The notes under the pieces were generated by a model that did no database searches, was not told the origin of the DNA, and worked only from the letters and a program-made list of their open reading frames with translations. A DNA stretch of 64,000 nucleotides from an uncultured Methanolobus sp. Its GTDB lineage: Archaea > Halobacteriota > Methanosarcinia > Methanosarcinales > Methanosarcinaceae. Of this stretch, positions 56,105 to 64,000 are shown in pieces. The stretch spans positions 1,364,001 through 1,428,000 of the forward strand of contig NZ_OY762426.1 of NCBI RefSeq assembly GCF_963665675.1, written 5' to 3'. Positions within the stretch are counted from its first letter, which is position 1. Each line of letters begins with the position of its first letter. Position numbers and translations under genes: made by a program.

Positions 56105-57163
56105 TTAAAGAATCGTATCCCTGCAATCCACATAAATGCGGCTGAAGTCAGGCACTTTTCCTGAGATTGGTTTTGCGTAGAGGTACAGGTTCTCATGCAT
56201 TGGCTTGAATTTATTCAGGACTCCAAGAACCGGATCATCAGGATCAGTGCAGGCTCCAAAGAACTTGCAGTTAGTCTCAAACATCAGGTTATTACAATAG
56301 TCAATTATCTCTTCCATTGCAGGGCTGTGTTCCTGTTCAAATGCAAAATCTACAATCGAATGCATTTTGCAGACCTCACCTTCAGATGGAATATCCGGCA
56401 CTCTTGTAAAGTGTCTGAGTATTCCGTATGCATTTGCCATGAGTTTCCACATCATCGGTTCTTTTGTGTAAGTAACTTCCATAAGGACCGAAGTATCCCA
56501 GAAACCTGCACAGGCAACAATGTGTCCTTTCCATTTTGCGACAATGAAATTTTCAAGACCGTATCCAAGTATTCTTTCAGTATAGTTCCTGAAACTCTCT
56601 GTGGTAAATGGGTAAAATTGGGCGTTTCCATGGTAGTAGCTATTGATCAGCTTAATAGTTTCATGGATATCATCAGGATTTATCCTTTCAATTTCATATC
56701 CGCTTTCCATCTTTTCATTTTGATGAGCTGAAATTGAAATAACCTGAATGTTCTTTTCTCTCATGTAGCCAAGATTTTCAAAGAGATCAATGAACTCTTC
56801 ATTTGGTTCATACGCATAACAATAGATGTAAGAAGCATTTATTTTAGCCGCAGCTTTTTCTGCTTCCCTGATAAGTTCGACTTCAATTCCCTGATCTTTG
56901 TGGTCAGGATGAACCATAACTTCTGCAATGTAAAGATATGGTTCATCTAGTCCTTGTTTAATTGACCACCCTATCCACCCCACAGCGGCGGCATTCTTCT
57001 CTGCGACACGGATTTCCCAGTTGTCGAAAAGCTCATATCTTGCTGTTATATCCGGTCCCTTGTCAATGATCATTGCACATTCTTCATTTCCCTGGGGACA
57101 TAGCTTTTCAATGTCCAGCAGGGTGTCGTTGTCCTCTTCCCTAAAGGGTCTTATATTGAGCAT
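56105..57163 (-). CDS. GNAT-family acetyltransferase, two-domain
   Basis: This 352-residue protein begins with a clear GNAT domain (about 1-145) containing the 'VMVHPDHKDQGIEVELI' acetyl-CoA loop (core HPDHKDQGIE). The second half (about 160-345) has a more diverged GNAT-like region with 'FIVAKWKGHIVACAGFW'. Substrate is unknown; tandem-GNAT proteins act on small molecules or protein N-termini. The gene stands alone on the minus strand. Confidence 0.75.
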   Translation of the reverse strand: MLNIRPFREEDNDTLLDIEKLCPQGNEECAMIIDKGPDITARYELFDNWEIRVAEKNAAAVGWIGWSIKQGLDEPYLYIAEVMVHPDHKDQGIEVELIREAEKAAAKINASYIYCYAYEPNEEFIDLFENLGYMREKNIQVISISAHQNEKMESGYEIERINPDDIHETIKLINSYYHGNAQFYPFTTESFRNYTERILGYGLENFIVAKWKGHIVACAGFWDTSVLMEVTYTKEPMMWKLMANAYGILRHFTRVPDIPSEGEVCKMHSIVDFAFEQEHSPAMEEIIDYCNNLMFETNCKFFGACTDPDDPVLGVLNKFKPMHENLYLYAKPISGKVPDFSRIYVDCRDTIL

Positions 57164-57379
57164 GCAATCACTCCGGTATCTTTTGTCAGATGCTCCGGTT
57201 ACAAGGAAACCCGGAAAACAGAGTCATAACTCCGTGTCACAGGTTTTGAATTCTACTACTCCCAAATAAAAATTGAATTTGATCGGATATATAGGTTTTG
57301 GATATAATCAAAGATAATTAATAAAATATGCAAGAGTAACTATTACTTTCACAAGTAAAAAGCTAATCCTGATTATTCC

Positions 57380-58279
57380 TTATTCTTCAAATTCAGCAAG
57401 CGCTGTGCTGAGGTACCTCTCACCAGTATCCGGCAATATTACAACTATCATCTTTCCGGCATTCTCTTCCCGCCTGGCAACCTGCAATGCTGCATGAACT
57501 GCTGCGCCACATGAGATTCCAACGAGTATTCCTTCTTTTTTAGCCACTTGTCTGGCAGCTTCAAAAGCATCCTCATTGCTGACTTTGATAACTTCATCGA
57601 TGATCTCCGTGTTCAGCACATCAGGGACAAAACCGGCACCAATTCCCTGTATCTTATGGGGTCCGGGATTCCCACCGGAAAGAACAGGTGAATCTTCCGG
57701 CTCAACAGCTATTGCTTTAAAAGAAGGCTTCCGGGCTTTGATAACTTCAGAGATTCCGGTTATAGTTCCCCCTGTACCGACACCTGCCACAAGATAATCT
57801 ACCTTACCCTCCGTATCATTCCAGATTTCCTCAGCCGTAGTACGGCGGTGAATATCAGGATTTGCAGGGTTCATGAATTGGTTAGGGACAAAGGAGTTTT
57901 CAGTTTTCTTTGCCAGCTCTTCAGCTTCACTGATGGCTCCGTTCATGCCTTTTCTCCCAGGAGTAAGAACAATCTCAGCACCAAGCATCCTGAGTATCTT
58001 TCTCCTTTCAATGCTCATGGTTTCAGGCATCGTAAGAATAAGACGGTATCCTTTTGCAGCGCAGACAAAAGCAAGCCCTATTCCAGTATTGCCTGAAGTT
58101 GGTTCTATTACAACAGAATCCTTGTTGAGAAGCTCTTCCTTTTCAGCAGTTTCTATCATATTCAGAGAGATTCTGTCCTTAATTGAACTTAGAGGATTGA
58201 AGGATTCAACCTTGCCGACCACAGTTGCATGGCAACCTTCAGTTATTCTGCCCAGACGAACAAGAGGTGTGTTTCCCAC
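57380..58279 (-). CDS. cysK: Cysteine synthase (O-acetylserine sulfhydrylase); true start probably upstream
   Basis: From the GTG at 58277-58279 the gene encodes 299 residues of a PLP enzyme that makes cysteine from O-acetylserine and sulfide. The PLP Lys is in SSIKDRIS, the substrate loop in [10 protein letters not shown], and the phosphate loop in [10 protein letters not shown]. In-frame codons upstream give KIYEDITKT, which matches the conserved start of the family, but no ATG, GTG or TTG precedes them before the cysE stop; ATT (58301-58303) or ATC (58307-58309) might initiate. It follows cysE in the same operon. Confidence 0.9.
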   Translation of the reverse strand: MGNTPLVRLGRITEGCHATVVGKVESFNPLSSIKDRISLNMIETAEKEELLNKDSVVIEPTSGNTGIGLAFVCAAKGYRLILTMPETMSIERRKILRMLGAEIVLTPGRKGMNGAISEAEELAKKTENSFVPNQFMNPANPDIHRRTTAEEIWNDTEGKVDYLVAGVGTGGTITGISEVIKARKPSFKAIAVEPEDSPVLSGGNPGPHKIQGIGAGFVPDVLNTEIIDEVIKVSNEDAFEAARQVAKKEGILVGISCGAAVHAALQVARREENAGKMIVVILPDTGERYLSTALAEFEE

Positions 58280-58322
58280 AGTTTTTGTTATATCTTCATA
58301 AATTTTGATTTTACCAGCTCCC

Positions 58323-59303
58323 TCATTTGTGCTCCCTTTTTTCCTTGAAAATTAGTTTAGGTTCTTCGATAATGACCTTAGTATCAGGGGGAACTGACTT
58401 CGTGACCCACACGTTACCACCTATAACCGATCTTGCTCCAATCACAGTGTCTCCTCCAAGAATTGTTGCATTGGAATAGATGATCACATCATCCTCAATG
58501 GTAGGATGCCTTTTTTGATCCCGGATAAGCTTTCCTGATTCGTCTTTTGGAAAACTCAGGGAACCCAGGGTAACTCCCTGATAGATACGGACATTATCCC
58601 CGATCTCACAGGTTTCGCCGATAACAACACCAGTTCCGTGGTCGATAAAAAATCCTTTACCTATCTTTGCACCGGGATGTATATCGATTCCTACAATGCT
58701 ATGTGCATACTCTGTCATGATACGGGGAATTATGGATATTCCCTGCCTGTGCAGTTCATGAGCTGACCGGTAAACCGTCATTGCGAATATTCCCGGATAG
58801 CTGAAGATTATCTCATCGTAGCTTTTAGCTGCGGGGTCTCCCTCATAAGTGGCAATGATATCAGATGCCAGCATGGCTCTGATCTCAGGTATCTTCTTAA
58901 TGAAGCGTAATGTCTCTTCCTGTCCCTGGTCAATGCATTCGGTGCATTTCTCATCACAGCGGTTACATTCGTGAATTATGCTGTTGGTTATCTGTTCGGA
59001 TAGTTTTGTGAACAGTTCGGTTATCTCATTTCCCAGATGATATGGTAAAGTATTCCTGTCAACTGTCTGGTCTCCGAAGTAACCGGGGAAGAGAATGTCC
59101 TTTATCAGGTCGATAATTTCTATCAGTGCTTCCCTGGATGGAATAACAGCAGCTTCAAGGTGATCAAAACATCCCCTGTCAGAACAACTATTGACGACAA
59201 GGTCTACAATACCCGGAATTTCCGGGCGATATGTGTTGTCGACCATGGTGTTCAGGGTCGTGCATCTTTTTTGTTCTGATGATGTTTTGGCCATGTTTAT
59301 CAC
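58323..59303 (-). CDS. cysE: Serine O-acetyltransferase
   Basis: This 326-residue enzyme makes O-acetylserine for CysK. An N-terminal helical region contains a '[13 protein letters not shown]' type Cys cluster (core CDEKCTEC) around residue 115, and the catalytic left-handed beta-helix has the hexapeptide pattern ('[21 protein letters not shown]', core [18 protein letters not shown]) with the catalytic His pair and '[13 protein letters not shown]'. It is the long, EpsC/SAT-type form. The start may be this ATG or the one two codons later. It leads the cysE-cysK operon. Confidence 0.93.
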   Translation of the reverse strand: MINMAKTSSEQKRCTTLNTMVDNTYRPEIPGIVDLVVNSCSDRGCFDHLEAAVIPSREALIEIIDLIKDILFPGYFGDQTVDRNTLPYHLGNEITELFTKLSEQITNSIIHECNRCDEKCTECIDQGQEETLRFIKKIPEIRAMLASDIIATYEGDPAAKSYDEIIFSYPGIFAMTVYRSAHELHRQGISIIPRIMTEYAHSIVGIDIHPGAKIGKGFFIDHGTGVVIGETCEIGDNVRIYQGVTLGSLSFPKDESGKLIRDQKRHPTIEDDVIIYSNATILGGDTVIGARSVIGGNVWVTKSVPPDTKVIIEEPKLIFKEKREHK

Positions 59304-59727
59304 ATCGTTTAATATTCTTATTTATTGATATTGTTAACGCCGTTAACAACCTCTTTATTTTCCAAACTCCTTTTTCTGCGTAACGTTTTTATTTCTAAAT
59401 TCTAACTGTATTCATCAGTACCCACTTTCAGTAAACCCACAATATGATTGAAGACAATTGCATTTAAGATTTTTGAAGCAGCTATTGAAGCATTGGTTCA
59501 GAATAAGGGTGTGGTAATAATAACTGTGTCAAAGGACTTTTCCTGAGAATCAGGACAATTTAAGACCCCTTTATTTCCAGTAGAGAAGCATCTCAAGCAA
59601 TATTCGGTCTATGTCTTAAATCAAGTTATTATATTGAAATTAATATCTTATTTGCGTAATTTTTAACATGTATCCCTTCCGGAAATGATGTAAATAAATT
59701 TATATAGAAACCATCATTAGATATTTT
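59304..59727. other. 424-bp spacer with an ORB-like site
   Basis: No supported gene. It holds the promoters of cysE (minus) and the Vms1-like gene (plus; TTTATATAG at about 59699-59707, about 25 bases before the ATG). On the minus strand an origin-box-like sequence lies at 59563-59584 (complement of GACCCCTTTATTTCCAGTAG and AG). Short T runs occur near 59360-59400. Confidence 0.45.
59563..59584 (-). promoter_or_regulatory. Isolated origin-recognition-box-like sequence
   Basis: The plus strand reads GACCCCTTTATTTC then CAGTAGAG. The GACCCCTTT start is identical to repeat 1 of the origin, and about 16 of 21 positions agree overall. It stands alone, far from cdc6, so it may be a dispersed Orc1/Cdc6 site or chance. 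Confidence 0.3.
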
Positions 59728-60885
59728 ATGCAATCGTCTGAAGTTCAGGATAAGTTAACATTTGAAGAGCTGTTGCCAGTTACGGATATCGATATCAGAT
59801 CACTGGCTGAGATATATGATGAGCAGGACATTTACCTTTCCGTTTACCTGCCTGTGTCCGGAAGGGAAAATGAGCATCTGAATCGCATTTTTGTAGATTC
59901 AAGAGTCAGTGCCATCAAAAAAGCTTTGGACCCTGAAATTCGTTCTGAGTTTGAAAAGACATTTGAAATAGCTGAATTCTCAATTTTTGACTCACCGATT
60001 TCAGGTGAAAAGGGAAGAATTATCTTTGCAAGTTCAAAAGCATCCTTCCTGCATGTTTACAAACTGGCGGTGGAACCGGAGCAATCATTTGTTCTTGATA
60101 CATCACCGTATTTGCTTCCGCTGGCAAGACTCAGGGCAGATTATGAGGACTACGGCGTACTTCTGGTAGATTCACAGGAAGCTAAGTTCACATGTATACG
60201 TTCGGATATTGCGGAGGAGAAAAAGCATCTTTCAACAGACCTGATGAATAAACACAAAAAAGGAGGCTGGAGCCAGGCCCGTTTCAACCACCTGAGAAAG
60301 GGGGCCATCAAATCTTTCCTTACTGAAGTCGCTGAAAATGCTCAGGGTACATGTGATCAGTTGCAGACAAAAGGGCTGATACTTGCAGGACCAGGGGAGG
60401 CAAAACAACAGCTTATGGAGTTGATGCCTCAGGAAATGCAGCATAAGGTGCTGGGTGTTATTGATGTGCCTATTGATATCCCTAGAGATGAGCTGGTAGA
60501 AGCCGGCAATGCTGTGCTTCAGGAAACCAGGCAATCCGAATCCAGAGATGCTGCTGAAAAGCTGAAAAGTGAAATTTTAAAAGGTGGGCTTGCAGCTCAT
60601 GGAATTGAAGATGTGAAAGCTGCACTTGAACAGGCAAGGGTTAACACCCTGTTGATCCTGAATGATTCATCGGTTGCGGGCTGGCTATGTGAAAGATGTC
60701 AGAACCTGCAGGTAAGTGCTAATCCTCCAGAAGAATGTGACAGGTGCGGGGGGCCTGCATCGGCTGTGGATATTGTCGAAGAACTTTATGAACTGGCACA
60801 GCGCTCAGGTGCGGAAGTTGAATTCGTGGAAAAAGAGGATTTCCTTGATTCTGATGATGTTGTAGGTGCACTCTTACGATATTGA
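59728..60885 (+). CDS. Vms1/eRF1-family protein (putative peptidyl-tRNA hydrolase/release factor relative)
   Basis: This 385-residue protein has the eRF1-like central domain with Gly179-Gly180-Trp-Ser-Gln183 (GGWSQARFNHLRKG), which parallels the GGQ motif of eRF1 and the catalytic Gln of yeast Vms1. The N-terminal domain lacks the NIKS decoding motif, and a zinc ribbon lies near 321-343 (CERC...CDRC). Vms1 releases nascent chains from stalled ribosomes; archaeal members may do the same. It is expressed from its own promoter with a very short leader. Confidence 0.75.
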   Translation: MQSSEVQDKLTFEELLPVTDIDIRSLAEIYDEQDIYLSVYLPVSGRENEHLNRIFVDSRVSAIKKALDPEIRSEFEKTFEIAEFSIFDSPISGEKGRIIFASSKASFLHVYKLAVEPEQSFVLDTSPYLLPLARLRADYEDYGVLLVDSQEAKFTCIRSDIAEEKKHLSTDLMNKHKKGGWSQARFNHLRKGAIKSFLTEVAENAQGTCDQLQTKGLILAGPGEAKQQLMELMPQEMQHKVLGVIDVPIDIPRDELVEAGNAVLQETRQSESRDAAEKLKSEILKGGLAAHGIEDVKAALEQARVNTLLILNDSSVAGWLCERCQNLQVSANPPEECDRCGGPASAVDIVEELYELAQRSGAEVEFVEKEDFLDSDDVVGALLRY

Positions 60886-60974
60886 TCAGGATGCTTCATG
60901 ATTAGACGAAGTATTTAATTTTGAAGATACAAATGTATCTTTAAATCATTTATTTTCCAATATGGTGTTTTGAA

Positions 60975-61544
60975 ATGGCACAGGTTCTGAAGGATGATAT
61001 CCGACAAAGAATATATGAAGCTGCCCTGATAGAGTTTTACGAAAAAGACTTTTTGAGGGCTACTATGAAAGACATTGCTTCAAAGGCGGATATCCCGGTT
61101 GGATTGATCTATTCATATTATAAGAACAAGGCAGCCTTGTTTGATGATATTGTGAATTCGGTTGCTGCAGATATTGGAAGAATCCTTCTGGAAGAAGAAC
61201 AACAAACCGGGAAGCCATCAGAGAACTTTAAAAAAGTTTCTGAAAAATCATTCCTTGAATTGCTGGAAGATCACATGAGAGTAGTTGTTCTTATGGATAA
61301 GAGCAAAGGAACGAAACATGAACATGCCAGGGACGATTTAATCAAAAATATTGAAGCTCATATAGATGCAGGCCTGTCAAAACGCTCTGAAACAAAATAT
61401 GATGCGACATTTATCCATATTCTGGCCAGCAACTTTACAGAAAGCCTTCTGGAAATTGCCAGGCACTATAAAAATAAAGAGTGGGCGACGAGCATGTTTA
61501 ATTTGGTTACAAAATCTTATTTTGAGGGGGTAAATTCTTTATAA
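60975..61544 (+). CDS. TetR-family transcriptional regulator
   Basis: This 189-residue protein has the TetR helix-turn-helix: 'IYEAALIEFYEKDFLRATMKDIASKADI...LIYSYYKNKAALF' (core TMKDIASKADIPVGLIYSYY). The C-terminal ligand domain is helical and not specific. It lies 87 bases upstream of the flavodoxin/ferredoxin gene, which it probably regulates. A TATTTTC/AT-rich stretch before the ATG is its probable promoter. Confidence 0.9.
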   Translation: MAQVLKDDIRQRIYEAALIEFYEKDFLRATMKDIASKADIPVGLIYSYYKNKAALFDDIVNSVAADIGRILLEEEQQTGKPSENFKKVSEKSFLELLEDHMRVVVLMDKSKGTKHEHARDDLIKNIEAHIDAGLSKRSETKYDATFIHILASNFTESLLEIARHYKNKEWATSMFNLVTKSYFEGVNSL

Positions 61545-61631
61545 TAGATACTCTCTTTTAATTCAATATTGAATATTAATTCAACATTATGGAGTATTCT
61601 ATTCGATCCAATAAAAAGGAGAAATACTACA

Positions 61632-62486
61632 ATGGAGAATATAGCAGAAGAAGGTATCAGGCCTTTTAACGTGATTATCGTTTTCTTTTCTGCAACGGGA
61701 AATACAAGAAAGATTGCCGATGTAATTGAAAATAAACTAAGTGAATTTAATGTCTCTGTAACTCAGTTTGACATAAGCTCCCCTCAGGACAGAAATAAAA
61801 GTATTTCTTTTAGTGACTATGATGCTGTCTTTTTCGGTTTTCCTATTTATTCTTTAAGGGCACCTCGTGTCTGCAGGGAATGGCTTATGCGTCAGAATGG
61901 TGAGTCTAAGCGCTGCTCGGTGTTTTTTACTTATGGGGGATTCGGAAAAGAGCCTGCCCACTATTATATTAAGGAATTACTTGAGGAACGTAATTTCTCT
62001 CTTGTTTCCACGGCAGAATTCCTGGGAGCTCATACTTTTAATTACAGTGGCTGGCAGGCTGCCCAGGGTCGACCGGGCCCTTCAGACCTCAAAGTTGCAG
62101 AGGATTACACCATTAAAACACTGGAGAGATTCAGGGCTGATGACCTCATAACGGTAACTGATTTTGAAAAACCCCCTTTCCCTGCGGAACAACTGGATGA
62201 AGCTGAAAAATACAGGTTCCATTTGATAACGCAACTACCGACAAGGGATGGAAAGGAATGTTGCCTGTGCATGCAGTGCGAAGAGCTTTGCCCCACGGGT
62301 TCTATGGATGCGGTCAGGGGAGTAGTAAACCCGGAATCCTGTATTGCATGTTTCAGGTGTATTGCGAGTTGTCCTGAAGGTGTTTTGCACACCAACGATA
62401 TAGCAAATTCATGGGAAAATAAATTAAAAATGCACAATACGACAAAAGAGGAAATTGACAGAATGGAGAGCAGGATATTCCTATAA
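61632..62486 (+). CDS. Flavodoxin-ferredoxin fusion protein (EFR1 family)
   Basis: This 284-residue protein has an N-terminal flavodoxin-like FMN site (FFSATGNTRKIADV) and a C-terminal 2[4Fe-4S] ferredoxin (CCLCMQCEELCP and CIACFRCIASCP). EFR1-type proteins shuttle electrons in anaerobes. I start it at the ATG at 61632, after an AAGGAG site ten bases upstream; an in-frame ATG 63 bases earlier has no ribosome site. The TetR-family gene upstream is its likely regulator. Confidence 0.88.
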   Translation: MENIAEEGIRPFNVIIVFFSATGNTRKIADVIENKLSEFNVSVTQFDISSPQDRNKSISFSDYDAVFFGFPIYSLRAPRVCREWLMRQNGESKRCSVFFTYGGFGKEPAHYYIKELLEERNFSLVSTAEFLGAHTFNYSGWQAAQGRPGPSDLKVAEDYTIKTLERFRADDLITVTDFEKPPFPAEQLDEAEKYRFHLITQLPTRDGKECCLCMQCEELCPTGSMDAVRGVVNPESCIACFRCIASCPEGVLHTNDIANSWENKLKMHNTTKEEIDRMESRIFL

Positions 62487-62653
62487 TACCCGTCTGGATC
62501 AAAATGGGACTTAGATCATAAACTTCTTTTCGGATACTTAGTTTTATAAAAATCCAGCCTGACATATAAAGCTCAAATGACCACAATGGCAGAAAAGAAA
62601 TACATGATATGCATATAGTGAATTAACTCTCTTACATGGGGTAGCAGGGGTTT

Positions 62654-63112
62654 ATGGCATATACTATGTTAACACACGAGAAGATATTCAGGAAAGTTAT
62701 CAATATAGTGACAATTATTGTCCTGTATATACTACTGCTGGCGATAATAGTAGGAATGTTTAATGTTTTCCAGAATATCGGACTGGTATGGTTAAAAAAA
62801 GGTGGTTTCAGTCAGGTAGTTTACAGTGTACTGACAATTTTTGTGCTTATTGATTTTTTCAAGGCTTTTGCAGATTACCAGGTTCATGAAAGGATTAGGC
62901 TCACGTATGTAACCGACGGAACTATTTTGATAGTTTTGCGTGAGATTACCGTACTTATCTACAGTCATGAATTTGAAACAGAGACTCTGCTTGTATTTGC
63001 AGCATTGCTTTTAGTTTTAGGTATCATACGTGGGATTGCGGTGAGGTTTCCGGCATCTGGCAATGTGAATGTAAAATCATTGGAGATGGATAGGGAATCA
63101 GGGGAAGAATGA
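62654..63112 (+). CDS. PsiE-like membrane protein
   Basis: This 152-residue protein has four membrane helices and the PsiE (phosphate-starvation-inducible E) pattern around 'LIDFFKAFADYQ' and 'ERIRLTYVTDGTILIVLREI' (core YVTDGTILIVLREI). The family's function is not known. It is convergent with the TrmB-type gene, 16 bases away. Placement after the flavodoxin gene does not reveal a link. Confidence 0.8.
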   Translation: MAYTMLTHEKIFRKVINIVTIIVLYILLLAIIVGMFNVFQNIGLVWLKKGGFSQVVYSVLTIFVLIDFFKAFADYQVHERIRLTYVTDGTILIVLREITVLIYSHEFETETLLVFAALLLVLGIIRGIAVRFPASGNVNVKSLEMDRESGEE

Positions 63113-63128
63113 GTAATGTGCTCTTTCA

Positions 63129-63953
63129 TCAATTCAGCTTTTTAGCTGATTCCCACATTTCCTCGAATTTTCCCTGTAGTTTAGATGCCAGCCGCTGGTC
63201 CCAGACCTTTGTCATGGCTATAACATTATTCTGTTCAACAGGATCGATTATGCTGAACACGACCTTATCGTCATCGATGATCGTGAAATATGCAGGGAAT
63301 GGTTCATCCTGATACCTGATCTCGATGTTCCCGGCAGTGTCGTTTATTCCATGGGATTCATCATCCACTGTGTGCATCATTCCGGTTTCTTTTGAAGAAA
63401 TCATTCGTAATTTAACCCCTCGTTCAAAGGCTTTCATCATTTCCTGTCTAGTCTCAGATTCATTCGTTTCATTCGAATGTGAATGGAAACCCGATACTGC
63501 TGTTCTGGGTAAATAAAGTAAAATACATATTTCTTTTTCCGCTTCTTCAAAATTAGATCTTCTCATCTCCGGGATCTCGTTCCCCATTGCAGTTGTCCAG
63601 AATGATCTTTCTGCAGGTTTCTTGATCTTGATGTCATCGATCTCTTCGCCAATGTCGATGATAAGTTTTCTTGTGTTTTCCAGATCTTCATCCACTTGCT
63701 TCTTCTTTTCGGCATAAAGTCCGTTCAATGCATTGCTAGGTTTTTTGGCCATGTATTTTTTTGGTCTGCTGTTCTGGACTTCAAATAAGCCTTTTGTTAC
63801 AAGTGAGTTCATTGTTTCGTATATTTTACCATAAGGGATATTCGTCTCCTTATGAACAGAACCTGCTTCTGCGATCCCATGTTTTAAAATGTAAAGATAT
63901 GCTTTGACTTCGTATTTGTTCAATCCCAGTTCGATAAGTTTGTTTTCCAGCAT
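63129..63953 (-). CDS. TrmB-family transcriptional regulator
   Basis: This 274-residue protein has the N-terminal TrmB winged helix ('LGLNKYEVKAYLYIL' and 'ETNIPYGKIYETMNSLVTKGLF', core IPYGKIYETMNSLV) followed by a coiled coil (about 80-110) and a C-terminal regulatory region. In archaea such proteins control sugar, redox or osmolyte genes. No target is obvious here; the upstream neighbour lies beyond the right edge. Start at the ATG after an AAAGATG-type context close to the window end. Confidence 0.88.
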   Translation of the reverse strand: MLENKLIELGLNKYEVKAYLYILKHGIAEAGSVHKETNIPYGKIYETMNSLVTKGLFEVQNSRPKKYMAKKPSNALNGLYAEKKKQVDEDLENTRKLIIDIGEEIDDIKIKKPAERSFWTTAMGNEIPEMRRSNFEEAEKEICILLYLPRTAVSGFHSHSNETNESETRQEMMKAFERGVKLRMISSKETGMMHTVDDESHGINDTAGNIEIRYQDEPFPAYFTIIDDDKVVFSIIDPVEQNNVIAMTKVWDQRLASKLQGKFEEMWESAKKLN

Positions 63954-64000
63954 CTTTGAAACCCTTTGTATGTGTTATCCTGAGTATAAACCGTTTAAAT

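Noticed and set aside
57873..58301. 142-codon plus-strand frame over cysK
   Set aside because: Antisense to cysK with no recognisable features.

Overview
The window comes from a methylotrophic methanogenic archaeon of the family Methanosarcinaceae. This rests on a monomethylamine methyltransferase gene with an in-frame UAG, a full-length pylS followed by pylB, pylC and pylD, the corrinoid activase ramA, formylmethanofuran formyltransferase (ftr), MfnA-type tyrosine decarboxylase, and archaeal replication proteins (Cdc6/Orc1, PolD small subunit) beside an archaeal-type origin. I cannot fix the genus; a Methanolobus/Methanococcoides-like organism is a guess.

Layout. 1-2210: end of a pyruvate:ferredoxin oxidoreductase operon (porD end, porA, porB). 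2467-3848: two base-repair genes. 4204-6052: a small accessory patch with a zinc-ribbon protein, a DDE transposase and a 176-bp MITE-like inverted-repeat element. 6327-12119 (minus strand): a monomethylamine operon, mtmC-mtmB(UAG)-36-aa membrane peptide-permease-two small membrane proteins-superoxide-reductase-like protein-mtbA. 12611-17550: two Msr/FilR1-type regulators, a large sensor kinase and a response regulator, divergent from the operon. 17551-18266: a repeat-bearing non-coding stretch, then pylS-pylB-pylC-pylD-ramA (18267-24259). Together these provide the methylamine methyltransferase, its corrinoid protein, CoM methylation, pyrrolysine synthesis and charging, and corrinoid reactivation. 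tRNA-Pyl itself was not found.

24329-28700: PolD small subunit, signal peptidase, cdc6/orc1, and a probable replication origin with five origin-recognition-box-like repeats in opposing orientation around an AT-rich core. 28843-32515: PAS-DUF835, CheF-like and RecA/RAD55-like signalling genes. 32646-42964: mfnA, an S2P-type protease, a TraB-family protein, a polytopic membrane protein, an ABC export/remodelling system with a CARDB-type partner, a small winged-helix protein, an NTF2-like protein and a transglutaminase-like protein.

43086-46520 is the most unusual part: an AT-rich four-gene unit (winged-helix protein, radical SAM enzyme, HD-domain protein, family-5-like uracil-DNA glycosylase) with tight or overlapping junctions and a perfect 22-bp palindrome across the first start codon. 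I could not match it to a named system; it is the best candidate for an undescribed defence or nucleotide-processing module.

46568-63953 is mostly core or signalling genes: ftr, a membrane/helical-repeat protein, a NapH-like ferredoxin, an RNase H-like protein, a histidine kinase, a voltage-gated-type K+ channel, DNA polymerase IV, a GNAT protein, cysE-cysK, a Vms1/eRF1-family protein, a TetR regulator with a flavodoxin-ferredoxin protein, a PsiE-like protein and a TrmB-type regulator. At least four genes end in UAG although UAG also encodes pyrrolysine here. No CRISPR array, rRNA or convincing tRNA was seen.
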